From assembly GCA_018056425.1 (NCBI GenBank), contig JAGPFR010000008.1, forward strand, positions 16,538 through 80,537: a stretch of 64,000 bases of DNA, written 5' to 3'. The stretch is from Lachnospiraceae bacterium (GTDB taxonomy: Bacteria; Bacillota; Clostridia; Lachnospirales; Lachnospiraceae). The notes beneath the pieces are model-generated. The model was given only the letters and a program-made list of their open reading frames with translations, searched no databases and was not told where the DNA came from. The number at the start of each line of letters is the position of its first letter. The first letter of the stretch is position 1. Below are positions 26,733 through 35,824 of the stretch, piece after piece. Position numbers and translations under genes: made by a program.

Positions 26733-26939
26733 TCAGCGAATGATCTCATCCACGGTGAAAACCTCTTCTATAGGGACGTCAAAGACCTTGGCCACCTTCC
26801 ATGCCAGTACCAGACTGGGATTGTAGCGTCCGTTTTCGAGATTTCCGATGGTTTCACGGCGTACTCCTACCTTAAATGCCAGCTCTTCCTGGTTAATTCC
26901 GAGCTTGGCACGGAATTCTTTGATCCTGTTTTTGATCAT
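26733..26939 (-). CDS. Small XRE-family transcriptional regulator
   Basis: 68 residues from ATG 26939, which follows AAAGGAG directly (AAAGGAGTCACG). The chain is almost only a Cro/CI helix-turn-helix (IKEFRAKLGINQEELAFKVGVRRETIGNLENGRYNPSLVLAWKVAKVF), like the YozG-type one-domain repressors. The gene lies 73 bp upstream of the ATP-grasp pair. A 10-bp inverted repeat flanks its promoter region and may be its own operator. Confidence 0.88.
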   Translation of the reverse strand: MIKNRIKEFRAKLGINQEELAFKVGVRRETIGNLENGRYNPSLVLAWKVAKVFDVPIEEVFTVDEIIR

Positions 26940-26958
26940 CGTGACTCCTTTCCGGTTC

Positions 26959-27066
26959 AAAAGAGGTAAATGGATAACATTTTGTGATATATTTGGTGCA
27001 TTTTGTTTCATTTAACGCTTATATCGTTATATTATCTGCACTTATTGTTATAAATATACCTCTTTT
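26959..27066. repeat. Widely spaced inverted repeat upstream of the XRE gene
   Basis: AAAAGAGGTA (26959-26968) recurs as its exact complement TACCTCTTTT at 27057-27066, 88 bp apart. The AT-rich interval must hold the XRE promoter. Two sites could be bridged by the encoded repressor. Confidence 0.35.
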
Positions 27067-27124
27067 TCGTTTTTGTCAACCCTTCGATTTATATCCGGGG
27101 GCGGATCTTACACAAGCCATATTC

Positions 27125-27158
27125 AAAAAACAGCTCCCGAACCCTTGGATCCGGGAGC
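27125..27158 (-). terminator. Intrinsic terminator after leuA
   Basis: GCTCCCG (27133-27139) pairs with CGGGAGC (27152-27158). Read on the minus strand, the stem is followed by TGTTTTTTG. It lies shortly beyond the stop of the leuA-AraC gene. Confidence 0.85.
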
Positions 27159-27182
27159 CGCAATATGTGAAAACCCGCTTGT

Positions 27183-29186
27183 TTACTGCTTTCTGTACTG
27201 TACAGGGGTTACTCCGTAAGTCTTCTTGAACATTCTGTTGAAATGCTCGACATTTTCGTATCCGACTTCAAGTGCGATATTTTCGATGGTCTTGGTGGTG
27301 TCCTTGAGAAGAGTTTTTGCCCTCTTGAGCTTCTCTAAACGAAGGACATCCTGGAAAGTCTCACCGGTCTTTTCCTTAATATATTTTGACAGATAAGGTC
27401 TGGAAAGGTGGAATTCCTCAGCCATGGAATCAAGGGAGACATCCTGATAGTTTCTCTGAATATAGGTAAGGATCTCGACAAGTCTCTCCTCACGTGCCCT
27501 GTTGATGTGCTGGTCGGAAGCAACCTTATTTACACAGCTGACGAGTGCAGCATTGGAAGCCTTGATGATATCCTCATCGACTCCGACACCCCAATAGGTC
27601 TTTCCTTCGGATACTACGCTGACATAGGAAGCCGCCTTGGAGGAACTGGTCTTGGAGATCGCATGCTCTTCATATCCGGTCAGTTCATAATCAACTCCCA
27701 GATACAGTTTGATGGCGTTACTTACGGAGTCAAGTCTTCCGTTTCCTACGGTAACGACTTTCTGCTCTCCGCTCTTATCCTTAAAGCTTACGGATGCCTC
27801 GATTCCGCCGTTTCCGAGCTGCTTATAGTGTATCTCGGTCGCATCGAATACGGGTCTCGAGGTTACATATACATCTTCAAAGACTGAAAACATCTCGTCA
27901 GGCTTGAGCTCTTTATGCTTTCTGTCGGATACGCCCTTCATCAGGTAGCCGACTTCTTCCTTCATCGCTGCGGGAAGGCTGAAGCCGAACTGCTGCTTAA
28001 GAACGAATGCGACGCCGCCCTTTCCGGAAGTTGAATTAATACGTATAACATCGGATTCGTACTCTCTTCCGATATCCGAGGGGTCGATGGGAATATAAGG
28101 GATATCCCATCTTACTCCGGTCTTACCTTCGGCGCGGTAATTCATACCCTTGCTGATGGCATCCTGGTGAGATCCCGAGAAAGCGGTAAATACCAGATCG
28201 CCGCCGTAAGGAGTTCTCTCATGGACCTTCATATTGGTAAATCTCTCATAAGCCTCACGGATCTTCATTATGTTGGAGAAGTCAAGTCCGCTGTCGACAC
28301 CGTGGGTGATCATGTTCATGGCTACGGTTACAAGGTCAACATTACCCGTTCTTTCACCGTTTCCGAAAAGAGTACCCTCAACGCGGTCGGCTCCCGCAAG
28401 AACGCCCAGCTCTGCATCGGCTACTCCGGTTCCTCTGTCATTGTGGGGGTGTACGGAAAGTACGACTCCTTCACGATACTTCATATTATCCGACATGTAT
28501 TCGATCTGATCTGCAAAAACATGGGGCATTGCTACCTGTACGGTTGAAGGCAGATTGATTATAGCCTTCTTCTCGGGGGTGGGCTTCCATACATCCAGAA
28601 CCGCATTGCATACTTCAAGAGCAAATTCGGGCTCGGTCTGTGAGAAGCTCTCCGGACTGTACTCAAACATAAAGTTTCCGTCAGTCTCATCAGCAAGCTC
28701 TTTTAACAATTTGGCTCCGTCCACCGCAATCTTCACGATCTCGGGCTTTTCTTTCTTAAATACCTGCTCCCTCTGCTCGACGGAAGTCGAATTATACAGA
28801 TGAACTATTGCCTTGGGGCATCCCTTAACGGCATCGAAGGTCTTGCGGATGATATGCTCTCTTGCCTGGGTAAGAACCTGAATGGTCACATCATCGGGAA
28901 TCATGTTCTTATCTATCAGTGCTCTGATGAATTCAAACTCGGTATCGGATGATGCAGGGAATCCTACTTCGATCTCTTTAAAGCCGACATCAACGAGAAG
29001 CTTGAAAAACTCGAGTTTTACTTCCAGGCTCATCGGATCGATAAGTGCCTGGTTTCCGTCTCTTAAGTCCACGCTGCACCAGATAGGGGGCTTGGTAATC
29101 CTGTCTTTTTTAACCCAATTGTGGTTAAGAACGGGAGGCATATAATATGTAGGCCTGTATTTCTCACTGATGTTGATCTTACTCAT
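27183..29186 (-). CDS. leuA: 2-isopropylmalate synthase fused to an AraC-type DNA-binding domain
   Basis: A single frame of 667 residues. Residues 33-320 are the HMGL-like catalytic barrel: SVDLRDGNQALIDP, SVHPHNDRGTGVADAELG and GTLFGNGERTGNVDLV give the metal ligands and signature of 2-isopropylmalate synthase, which condenses acetyl-CoA with 2-oxoisovalerate in leucine synthesis. About 430-555 is the LeuA regulatory domain, where leucine binds in known enzymes. Residues 566-667 are a complete two-helix-turn-helix AraC domain (YIQRNYQDVSLDSMAEEFHL... IENIALEVGYENVEHFNRMFKKTYGVTPVQYRK). AAGGAG precedes the ATG. Other leu genes are not adjacent. An enzyme that also regulates transcription in response to leucine is inferred. 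Confidence 0.93.
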   Translation of the reverse strand: MSKINISEKYRPTYYMPPVLNHNWVKKDRITKPPIWCSVDLRDGNQALIDPMSLEVKLEFFKLLVDVGFKEIEVGFPASSDTEFEFIRALIDKNMIPDDVTIQVLTQAREHIIRKTFDAVKGCPKAIVHLYNSTSVEQREQVFKKEKPEIVKIAVDGAKLLKELADETDGNFMFEYSPESFSQTEPEFALEVCNAVLDVWKPTPEKKAIINLPSTVQVAMPHVFADQIEYMSDNMKYREGVVLSVHPHNDRGTGVADAELGVLAGADRVEGTLFGNGERTGNVDLVTVAMNMITHGVDSGLDFSNIMKIREAYERFTNMKVHERTPYGGDLVFTAFSGSHQDAISKGMNYRAEGKTGVRWDIPYIPIDPSDIGREYESDVIRINSTSGKGGVAFVLKQQFGFSLPAAMKEEVGYLMKGVSDRKHKELKPDEMFSVFEDVYVTSRPVFDATEIHYKQLGNGGIEASVSFKDKSGEQKVVTVGNGRLDSVSNAIKLYLGVDYELTGYEEHAISKTSSSKAASYVSVVSEGKTYWGVGVDEDIIKASNAALVSCVNKVASDQHINRAREERLVEILTYIQRNYQDVSLDSMAEEFHLSRPYLSKYIKEKTGETFQDVLRLEKLKRAKTLLKDTTKTIENIALEVGYENVEHFNRMFKKTYGVTPVQYRKQ

Positions 29187-29200
29187 ATTTACTCCTTCTG

Positions 29201-29220
29201 CAGATATATTAATATATCTG
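29201..29220. repeat. Perfect 20-bp palindrome in the leuA leader
   Basis: CAGATATATTAATATATCTG is its own reverse complement. It lies 14 bp before the leuA start, between the predicted transcription start and the ribosome binding site, and could be an operator or a leader hairpin. Confidence 0.6.
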
Positions 29221-29238
29221 CCCTGAACAGTTATGAAT

Positions 29239-29305
29239 TTAAAATACTCCTCTAAAATTTAAAAATCAAGAGGTATTTTAATCTAAAGTTCAGATGTATT
29301 TTAAT
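29239..29305 (-). promoter_or_regulatory. leuA promoter with three GTATTTTAA repeats
   Basis: GTATTTTAA occurs at 29296-29304 and 29273-29281 in the same direction, 23 bp apart, and inverted at 29247-29239. On the minus strand, TTGATT (29269-29264) and TATTTT (29246-29241) have a 17-bp spacer. The inverted copy therefore overlaps the -10 and the direct copies flank the -35. The spacing of about two helix turns suits an AraC-type regulator, here possibly the LeuA fusion itself. Confidence 0.45.
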
Positions 29306-29349
29306 GCGTACAACAGGGAAATGCCGTTTTTGCGGGATTTTGGCAAAAT

Positions 29350-29387
29350 AATAAGTCAATTTCTTCTCCAAAAGAAATTGACTTATT
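29350..29387 (-). terminator. Hairpin after the Smr gene
   Basis: AATAAGTCAATTTCTT (29350-29365) pairs fully with AAGAAATTGACTTATT (29372-29387); the flanks are T-rich in the minus direction. It probably terminates the Smr transcript. Confidence 0.6.
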
Positions 29388-29411
29388 TTAACATATCTTA
29401 TTGATTTATCT

Positions 29412-29660
29412 CTAATATAATTCTTTTAAAACCAGGATTGTAATCCCTTGATTATCACCGGGCATTATACGTTTGACTTTCTTATCATACCTGAAACTGT
29501 CATATATCATATCTCTAAGGTTTGTTCCCCTGTTAAACCCATGGATAAGACGTATCTGATATGTACCGCTTCCTGCTTCCGAAAGAACTTTTTCTATTTT
29601 TTTCTCCGCTTCCTCACGCCTCATTCCATGAAGATCCACGGTAATAAAAGGTTCGTCCAT
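29412..29660 (-). CDS. Smr-domain protein
   Basis: 82 residues, nearly all of it a Smr domain: TVDLHGMRREEAEKKIEKVL carries the DLHG motif and IRLIHGFNRGTNLRDMI the second conserved motif. Stand-alone Smr proteins have nicking or RNA-cleaving activity in some relatives, and related domains cap MutS2. The ATG at 29660 follows AAAGGAG. It has no partner gene; a hairpin follows. Confidence 0.85.
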   Translation of the reverse strand: MDEPFITVDLHGMRREEAEKKIEKVLSEAGSGTYQIRLIHGFNRGTNLRDMIYDSFRYDKKVKRIMPGDNQGITILVLKELY

Positions 29661-29849
29661 CCGTACTCCTTTCGATTCGGAAGTGTATTATGACATTGGT
29701 ATTTTAACATACATAAGTTTCTCAGAATAACAAAAAATGCCCATTTTTTATGCAAGAAAACGGTATCGGGTTTCCGGCAAATGATGTATTATATGAAAAG
29801 ACACTGATTTTGGGTGTACGGGGTATTTTATTATATAGGAGGTTTCACT

Positions 29850-30485
29850 ATGCAGTTAATCTCAGTTCACAGCAAAGAATTCGAAAAGTACGGAAAGGTT
29901 TTAACCGGATACGATGTATCTTCATTGCAGGACGCGATGAATAAGATAGATCTTCCCGCAGAGGGAGTTGCTTACGAGCCCGGAATCGATAGCCTTGAAG
30001 CTTGCACCGATCTTTACAAGGATTTCACGGACCGTGCTTACGGCGGAATGCCCATTCAGGTAGGCATGTGCTGGGGAAGAAACACCAAGCTCAACTGTCT
30101 TGAGTATCACAGAGGAAGCGAGCTCAACATCGGAACCACTTCATTCGTTCTTCTCCTTGCCAAGGCAGAGGACATTCACGACGGAAAGCTTGATACCAAG
30201 GATGTTGTAGCATTTAAGGCTGATGCAGGCGATGTTGTTCTCGTGTACGAAGACAGCCTTCACTATGCACCCTGCCAGTGCGACGGAAATGACGGATTCC
30301 GCGTTGCCATTGTTCTTCCCAAGGGAACCAACACCGAAAAGCCCGCTCTTAAAGAAGGAAATGACGAGGATAAACTCCTTTGGGCCCGCAACAAGTGGCT
30401 CATAGCTCATCCCGAGAGCTCTGAGGCTTCTGACGGAGCTTATGTAGGCCTTACCGGCAAGAACATCGATATTGCAGTCGACTGA
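29850..30485 (+). CDS. DUF4867 family protein (cupin-like)
   Basis: 211 residues from ATG 29850, chosen because ATAGGAGG stands directly before it. The sequence (MPIQVGMCWGRNTKLNCLEYHRGSELNIG... DAGDVVLVYEDSLHYAPC) is beta-rich and matches my recollection of DUF4867, a cupin-like family often near sugar-catabolic genes. No enzyme activity is established. It is a single-gene plus-strand unit facing the replication fork, bounded by its own terminator. Confidence 0.8.
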   Translation: MQLISVHSKEFEKYGKVLTGYDVSSLQDAMNKIDLPAEGVAYEPGIDSLEACTDLYKDFTDRAYGGMPIQVGMCWGRNTKLNCLEYHRGSELNIGTTSFVLLLAKAEDIHDGKLDTKDVVAFKADAGDVVLVYEDSLHYAPCQCDGNDGFRVAIVLPKGTNTEKPALKEGNDEDKLLWARNKWLIAHPESSEASDGAYVGLTGKNIDIAVD

Positions 30486-30501
30486 AGATCCGAATGATAA
30501 A

Positions 30502-30538
30502 AAGAGCAGATCACACAATGATCTGCTCTTATTTTATT
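30502..30538. terminator. Bidirectional terminator
   Basis: AAGAGCAGATCA (30502-30513) pairs with TGATCTGCTCTT (30519-30530), followed by ATTTTATT on the plus strand. It lies between the convergent DUF4867 and ABC ATPase genes. Confidence 0.85.
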
Positions 30539-30548
30539 GCATTTTTGA

Positions 30549-31304
30549 TCACTCGGATGCTTTCGCCTGTTCTTTTTCTGCTTCGGAAGGCGCTGCGCTT
30601 TCCTGCGCAGGGGCTTCCTGATCGCTTTCTCCGCCGACAATCTTTCCGCTGTCGAGGAGAACGGTTCTGGTTCCGTACTCCGCGCACTTCTCAGAATGGG
30701 TTACCTGAAGGATGGTAAGGCCTTTTTCTTTGTTAAGTCTTGCGAAGAGCTCCATGATCTCTGCGGTTGATTTGGAATCGAGGTTACCGGTGGGCTCGTC
30801 CGCAAGGATGATCGAAGGATTGCCGAGGATCGCTCTTGCGATCGCTACTCTCTGCTGCTGTCCTCCGGAAAGCGTTGCGGGCATTGCCTTTCTCTTCTCG
30901 GTAAGACCGGTGATCTCAAGGATCTCATCAAGCTCTTTCTTAAGCTCACTCTTTTTCCTGCCGTTTACGGTCATGGGAAGAAGGATGTTATCCTCAACAT
31001 TTAAGTTCATGACCAGGTTATAGAACTGGAATACAAATCCGATATTTGCGAGTCTGAGTTTGGACAGTTTATTGTCCTTAAGGGCCCTGATATCTTCTCC
31101 GCAAACCTCGATTTTGCCTTCAAAATCCCTGTCCAGTCCGCCGATCAGATACAGAAGGGTCGATTTTCCTGATCCGGATGCACCCATGAGAGATACAAAC
31201 TCGCCTTCATTTACATATAAACTGCAATTATCAAGAACTTTATTAATATTGGTTCCTTTACCGAAGGTCTTGCTCACTTCTGCAACATCTATAATTTTCT
31301 TCAT
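30549..31304 (-). CDS. ABC transporter ATP-binding protein (MacB/LolD-like)
   Basis: 251 residues from ATG 31304, eight bases after GGGAG; an ATG two codons earlier is too near the site. Walker A is GASGSGKST, the signature LSGGQQQRVAIARAI and Walker B IILADEPTGNLDS, the last typical of the MacB/LolD class that works with FtsX-type permeases. A tail rich in Ala, Glu and Gln follows (EAPAQESAAPSEAEKEQAKASE). It lies 42 bp downstream of the FtsX-like permease and is the last gene of a four-gene operon. Confidence 0.92.
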   Translation of the reverse strand: MKKIIDVAEVSKTFGKGTNINKVLDNCSLYVNEGEFVSLMGASGSGKSTLLYLIGGLDRDFEGKIEVCGEDIRALKDNKLSKLRLANIGFVFQFYNLVMNLNVEDNILLPMTVNGRKKSELKKELDEILEITGLTEKRKAMPATLSGGQQQRVAIARAILGNPSIILADEPTGNLDSKSTAEIMELFARLNKEKGLTILQVTHSEKCAEYGTRTVLLDSGKIVGGESDQEAPAQESAAPSEAEKEQAKASE

Positions 31305-31346
31305 TATCATTTCTCCCTGAAATAATTATCCTGAAATCACTGCCGA

Positions 31347-33812
31347 TCATTCATATTTAAGCTGTTCCGAAAGCTTCATCTTCTTCAGATTTTTGATGGG
31401 GAACAGTGTGGTCAAGGTAAATACCACTATCATAGCGACATAAACCAAAAATACCGTTAACGGTTTATAGTTAAAATACATCATAACGGATTCCGAATTG
31501 TCGACAGCTCTCTTGATAACGGCTACAAGAAGCAGCCCAATAAGAGTTCCGGAAGTAACTGCAGTGACCGAAGTTATAAGCATCTCTCTGAATAAGACGC
31601 CCGAAAGTGTACGTTTGCTCATGGAAGTCGAAACCATTACCGCACATTCCTTTTTTCTTCCTTCAAAACCGATAAGCTGGTTTGTGATCATTCCGATACA
31701 GGTCATGCCCATTGCCACGGCGATCACGATAAAAAGAACTCTTGCAGAGGATGCATTATCCTTTTCATTTTCTTCTATCAGCTCCGCTTTGGTCTGTACT
31801 TTGGATACCGAACCGACGGCATATTTATCGATCATATCTCTTACGCCTTCCGGATCGTCGCTTTGGATAAGGATATATCCGGGATTGTCGTGATATATGC
31901 TCTTGTATTCATCCTCAGATATCAGGAAATTATTTTTGACGGACTCATAATCATCCATCTTAAAGAAGGAGACAACTACGTATTCTTTTTCGATGGGAAA
32001 TACACCGGATGAATTGAATGTAAGCTTAATGGTATCCCCGATGGACACATTGTTTCGGCCTGCCCAGACTTTCTCCACACATATGGTTCCTTCTTCAAGA
32101 GAATCGGGGATTTCATCGAATGCATGGAAGAATCGGAATCCGCCTTCGGGAAGTCCGATGACCTGACAGGTTTTTTCCGTTTCATCATCGCCTACCATCA
32201 CATAGTCCAGTGAGTGATAGACATACTCAAGATCATTAACACCGTCCAGATACTGAATGAATGAAAGCTGCTTCATATTGCCTGAACAGGTAACGATGGT
32301 ATCGCAATCATAAATATCCGCATTGAACAATCCGGACATAGCCATTGCGATAACATATATAAGGATGCACATGGCAGCGGATGTGGCGCACAATACTCCG
32401 CTTCCCACGGTACTCTTCCTGGACATAGCCTCTCCGGAAGCAAGATACATCTTGCCGTTTTCTCTTTTTTCAGAGATCCGGGATAACAGTCCTGTAACGA
32501 GCTTGAGGAGTCTGGGAAAAAGAAGTGCCAGAGCAATCACGGATGTGATAAGGCAAAGGCCCGCTCCGAAAAGAGTTTTACCGAAAATAAGTGAAAGAAT
32601 CGCTATAACGCACATAACTATTCCGGTAAAGGTTCCGCTCTTGCTGAATTTATACTCCGTATCCCTGTTATCAAAAATGATGTCCCTGATGGAGGTGTTC
32701 AGCGCTTTAAGAACCGCCTTAAGAGGGATCAGACACTCTATTAAAACGGCGGATATAATTACTGTCGCGATCAGAGCAACCGAAACTTCGGGAATATCAA
32801 ATTCCACTTCCAGTCCCTGCGACGATACATCAAAAAGCGTCGACATCATGGGGCCTCTGAAAGATAAGTAAAGCCATACTCCCGGGATACTTCCGATAAG
32901 GGCATACATGACATTTTCCATCAATAGAACACCGGCAGTCTGTGCCGAGCTCAGACCGAGGCTTCTGAGAGTTCCGATAAAGGACATTCTCTCTCCTACG
33001 ATCCTCTCGCAAATGGAGAAGGTGATAAAAACCACAAGCAGGAAAGTAATGGCAAATAGAATGAACAAAATGCCATATAGTTCATTCATAAGTTCCTCCA
33101 TCTCTCCGGTCATCGCATATCTCGAAACATTGTCCGACTGGAATTCTTCTTTGAGAATATTTTCCGCTTCATCGATTTTTGTATTATCGATGATGTCTAT
33201 CATCATTGTTCCGGACACAGGTTTTCCGCATGTAAGAATATCCGCAGACTCTTCATTGACTACTCCCGTATAATCCTGGAACAGGAGATTTTTAAGGTCT
33301 GCCTTAACGATATCAATGACTTCAAATTCATGAATATCTCCGGCAAGATCGTGTACCCGGGCCATATCTCCCACACCGTATCCGCAGGCTTCGGCAACCT
33401 TATCGGTTATAATGATCTCTCCGGTCTTAAGATTCGGATCATCAAGATAGCCCATTGAAACTGCCATCTCGGGATCGATGCCGTATATATAAAGGGTTTC
33501 CATCTTTACATATGCATACTCGCCTTCAATATCGGTATAGATGGAATCGTTAACTCCCCTGAGCCTGAACGCATTATACTCGGGAAGACCTTCCGGCAGC
33601 TTGGAAAACTCACAAACCTTCATGTACACGCCAAGATCCGCCTCTCCACTCATAACACTTAAGAGATTGTTGATCAGATTCTTTTCCGTCTTGGCAAGGT
33701 CGAAACAAAACATTGCGGAAAGTGCACAGAAAAAGATCGAGAAAATAACCAGAAGTGATCTTAAGGGCTTTCCGAATGTATTTTTTATTACTGTCTTTAA
33801 AATAATTCTCAT
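31347..33812 (-). CDS. ABC transporter permease with FtsX domains
   Basis: 821 residues. The N-terminal helix (LLVIFSIFFCALSAMFCFDLA) precedes a large extracytoplasmic domain, then an FtsX block of three helices near 240-370. A second unit of the same kind lies at the C-terminus (VLFIVIAVAMGMTCIGMITNQ... VYVAMIVVFTLTTLFPIKNLKKMKLSEQL). Permeases of this type, with the ATPase encoded next, export peptides or antibiotics or signal across the membrane rather than import solutes. The M13 peptidase gene ends 15 bp upstream. Confidence 0.9.
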   Translation of the reverse strand: MRIILKTVIKNTFGKPLRSLLVIFSIFFCALSAMFCFDLAKTEKNLINNLLSVMSGEADLGVYMKVCEFSKLPEGLPEYNAFRLRGVNDSIYTDIEGEYAYVKMETLYIYGIDPEMAVSMGYLDDPNLKTGEIIITDKVAEACGYGVGDMARVHDLAGDIHEFEVIDIVKADLKNLLFQDYTGVVNEESADILTCGKPVSGTMMIDIIDNTKIDEAENILKEEFQSDNVSRYAMTGEMEELMNELYGILFILFAITFLLVVFITFSICERIVGERMSFIGTLRSLGLSSAQTAGVLLMENVMYALIGSIPGVWLYLSFRGPMMSTLFDVSSQGLEVEFDIPEVSVALIATVIISAVLIECLIPLKAVLKALNTSIRDIIFDNRDTEYKFSKSGTFTGIVMCVIAILSLIFGKTLFGAGLCLITSVIALALLFPRLLKLVTGLLSRISEKRENGKMYLASGEAMSRKSTVGSGVLCATSAAMCILIYVIAMAMSGLFNADIYDCDTIVTCSGNMKQLSFIQYLDGVNDLEYVYHSLDYVMVGDDETEKTCQVIGLPEGGFRFFHAFDEIPDSLEEGTICVEKVWAGRNNVSIGDTIKLTFNSSGVFPIEKEYVVVSFFKMDDYESVKNNFLISEDEYKSIYHDNPGYILIQSDDPEGVRDMIDKYAVGSVSKVQTKAELIEENEKDNASSARVLFIVIAVAMGMTCIGMITNQLIGFEGRKKECAVMVSTSMSKRTLSGVLFREMLITSVTAVTSGTLIGLLLVAVIKRAVDNSESVMMYFNYKPLTVFLVYVAMIVVFTLTTLFPIKNLKKMKLSEQLKYE

Positions 33813-33827
33813 TCTTTCATCCCTCCC

Positions 33828-35822
33828 TTAATGCCATCTCGAGATCCTGTCCTCGGGAGCAATATACATTCCGTCTCCTTCGGCTACGTCGTACGTCTCA
33901 TAGAAACAATCAAGAGTTGAAAGAATCGCATTTACCCTGATGTATGAAGGGCTGTGCGGATCCGAATCTATCTGATCTATAAGCATGGAATCAACACATT
34001 TCTCGGACCATATAGTCGCATAATTGGTAAAGAGAAGCTGTCTCTCCTCGTTGTTATGTGTCAGTGATGTTATACATTCCATCGCACCGAGATCCGCATA
34101 GTTCTCGCCCAGGGTTTGCTCGCCGTCAACATGATATACCCCGAAAACAGTGAAATTGTCTTCAAAATATCTGACTGCTGATTCATTTCTCGCAACAAGT
34201 TTGTCGTAATCCTCGGATGAGATCCAGGATGGATCGTACTTTCCGTCCGCATCAAAAAGAATACAGTTACTGTCAAAGGCATGTCCCATCTCGTGGGCCA
34301 CTATCATTCCGAGCCCGCCAAGATTGGTATAATAATCGGCATTAAGATCAAAGAAGGGTGAATTCATTATTGAAACGGTTATATTAATATTGTTGTATGC
34401 CGGATTATAGCATGCATTCATAATCTGCATCGCCATCATGACGGACTCTCTGTCAAATTCATCATCCAGAGATCCGAAGGTTTCCTTGACGGACTGTCTG
34501 GTATAGCTGAGGTATAATTCGAAATAATCCTTCCCGGTGATGTTTTTATATTCGGAATTATCATGTCTTTTGACATCGGCGCCGGTTACATAAACTATAT
34601 TTTCCAGCTTTTCCAGCAGACCTGCTCTGGTTTTTTCGCTAAGCCAATCCGCATCATTTATTAGATGTCTGTAGCCTTCCTTTATGTCATCACACATTGC
34701 GATCAGAGCATCATCCATCGCCTCGGAATAATACTTCTCTACATAAAGGGGATCTGTTTCCGAAGTGAACACGTCATATATCTCATTGATCACTCTTTCT
34801 TCATCGGATGAATAATCAACGGTAGTGTATTTTTCCAGCGCATCATATCCGTACACGATAAATCTGCGATATCTGTTGATGAGATTTACCATTTCCCAGG
34901 CTTTAAGCGCATCGAGTCTTTCTTCTGTCAGGATCTCTCCCAGAAAACTGAGCTGACCCGGATCATAAATGCCGAACTCATCCAGATGTTTTGCATCAAC
35001 TCCCAGTTTGAGAATATATCCCTCTATGTCGATTCCGGGAAGCAGTTCTTTTATCTGATCTGCGGAATAGACGTTGAAATAGGTAAACGGCATTGCGGCT
35101 TCCGCAACATCCATATCCGTCTTGTTGAACAGATCCAGTGCGATATATCCGAATCCGTTTCCGGCATTATCCGAATACTCTGCATCATGTCCCATAGCCT
35201 TCATTGCGGCACTGCCGTAGTCTTTAAGAGAATTCAGACTTCTGTAAGAATCTTCCAGATCCTTGAACATTACATCGACAATACCCGTATACTGTCCAAA
35301 AACAAGAATCCTCTCACCTGATGCCAGATAATTCTCACTGACGGACAGGTTAAAAATATTACCGATTCCATACTCTTTCTGAAGCTTTGCATCCAGTTCA
35401 AGATACTCTTCGATGGTTTCAACCGAATCGATTTCATGAAGAAGCGCATCCAATTGGGCAGGAACGGGGCTGTTTTCAAAATCATACTCAACGAATTTAT
35501 CGTAAGCATTCTTGATGATGTATTCCTCGGAGCCGGCTTCATATCCGCTTCCTGCAGCAACTTCCCTTATGATATCTTTAACCTGGTTCTCCACCAGCTT
35601 CGTATCAAAACCTGAGCCCGCAGCCATTGCGCCATATTCAAATTCGGCATTGGCGAGTCTTTCTTCGTTAATGAAACGATAATAATCATCCTGAGCCCTG
35701 GCAGGAGGAAGTTCTATAACTTCACTTTCCTGCTCTTCGGGAATGTCCATGGTAATCCCGCATCCGCTCAGCATGCCGATTGCCATACTGATGCAAAGCA
35801 TTATCCCGATCTTTTTTCTCAT
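33828..35822 (-). CDS. M13 family zinc metallopeptidase, lipoprotein
   Basis: 664 residues from ATG 35822; GGAGG makes this start better than the ATG two codons earlier. The N-terminus is a lipoprotein signal (KIGIMLCISMAIGMLSGCGI). The neprilysin-type zinc site HEMGH (MIVAHEMGHAFDSN) is followed by GENYADLGA, which supplies the third ligand. The end, DPHSPSYIRVNAILSTLD...GDGMYIAPEDRISRW, is the usual M13 C-terminus. Such enzymes cut short peptides outside the cytoplasm. Its place between a membrane protein and an FtsX-type exporter points to processing or destruction of a peptide. Confidence 0.93.
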   Translation of the reverse strand: MRKKIGIMLCISMAIGMLSGCGITMDIPEEQESEVIELPPARAQDDYYRFINEERLANAEFEYGAMAAGSGFDTKLVENQVKDIIREVAAGSGYEAGSEEYIIKNAYDKFVEYDFENSPVPAQLDALLHEIDSVETIEEYLELDAKLQKEYGIGNIFNLSVSENYLASGERILVFGQYTGIVDVMFKDLEDSYRSLNSLKDYGSAAMKAMGHDAEYSDNAGNGFGYIALDLFNKTDMDVAEAAMPFTYFNVYSADQIKELLPGIDIEGYILKLGVDAKHLDEFGIYDPGQLSFLGEILTEERLDALKAWEMVNLINRYRRFIVYGYDALEKYTTVDYSSDEERVINEIYDVFTSETDPLYVEKYYSEAMDDALIAMCDDIKEGYRHLINDADWLSEKTRAGLLEKLENIVYVTGADVKRHDNSEYKNITGKDYFELYLSYTRQSVKETFGSLDDEFDRESVMMAMQIMNACYNPAYNNINITVSIMNSPFFDLNADYYTNLGGLGMIVAHEMGHAFDSNCILFDADGKYDPSWISSEDYDKLVARNESAVRYFEDNFTVFGVYHVDGEQTLGENYADLGAMECITSLTHNNEERQLLFTNYATIWSEKCVDSMLIDQIDSDPHSPSYIRVNAILSTLDCFYETYDVAEGDGMYIAPEDRISRWH

Positions 35823-35824
35823 GA

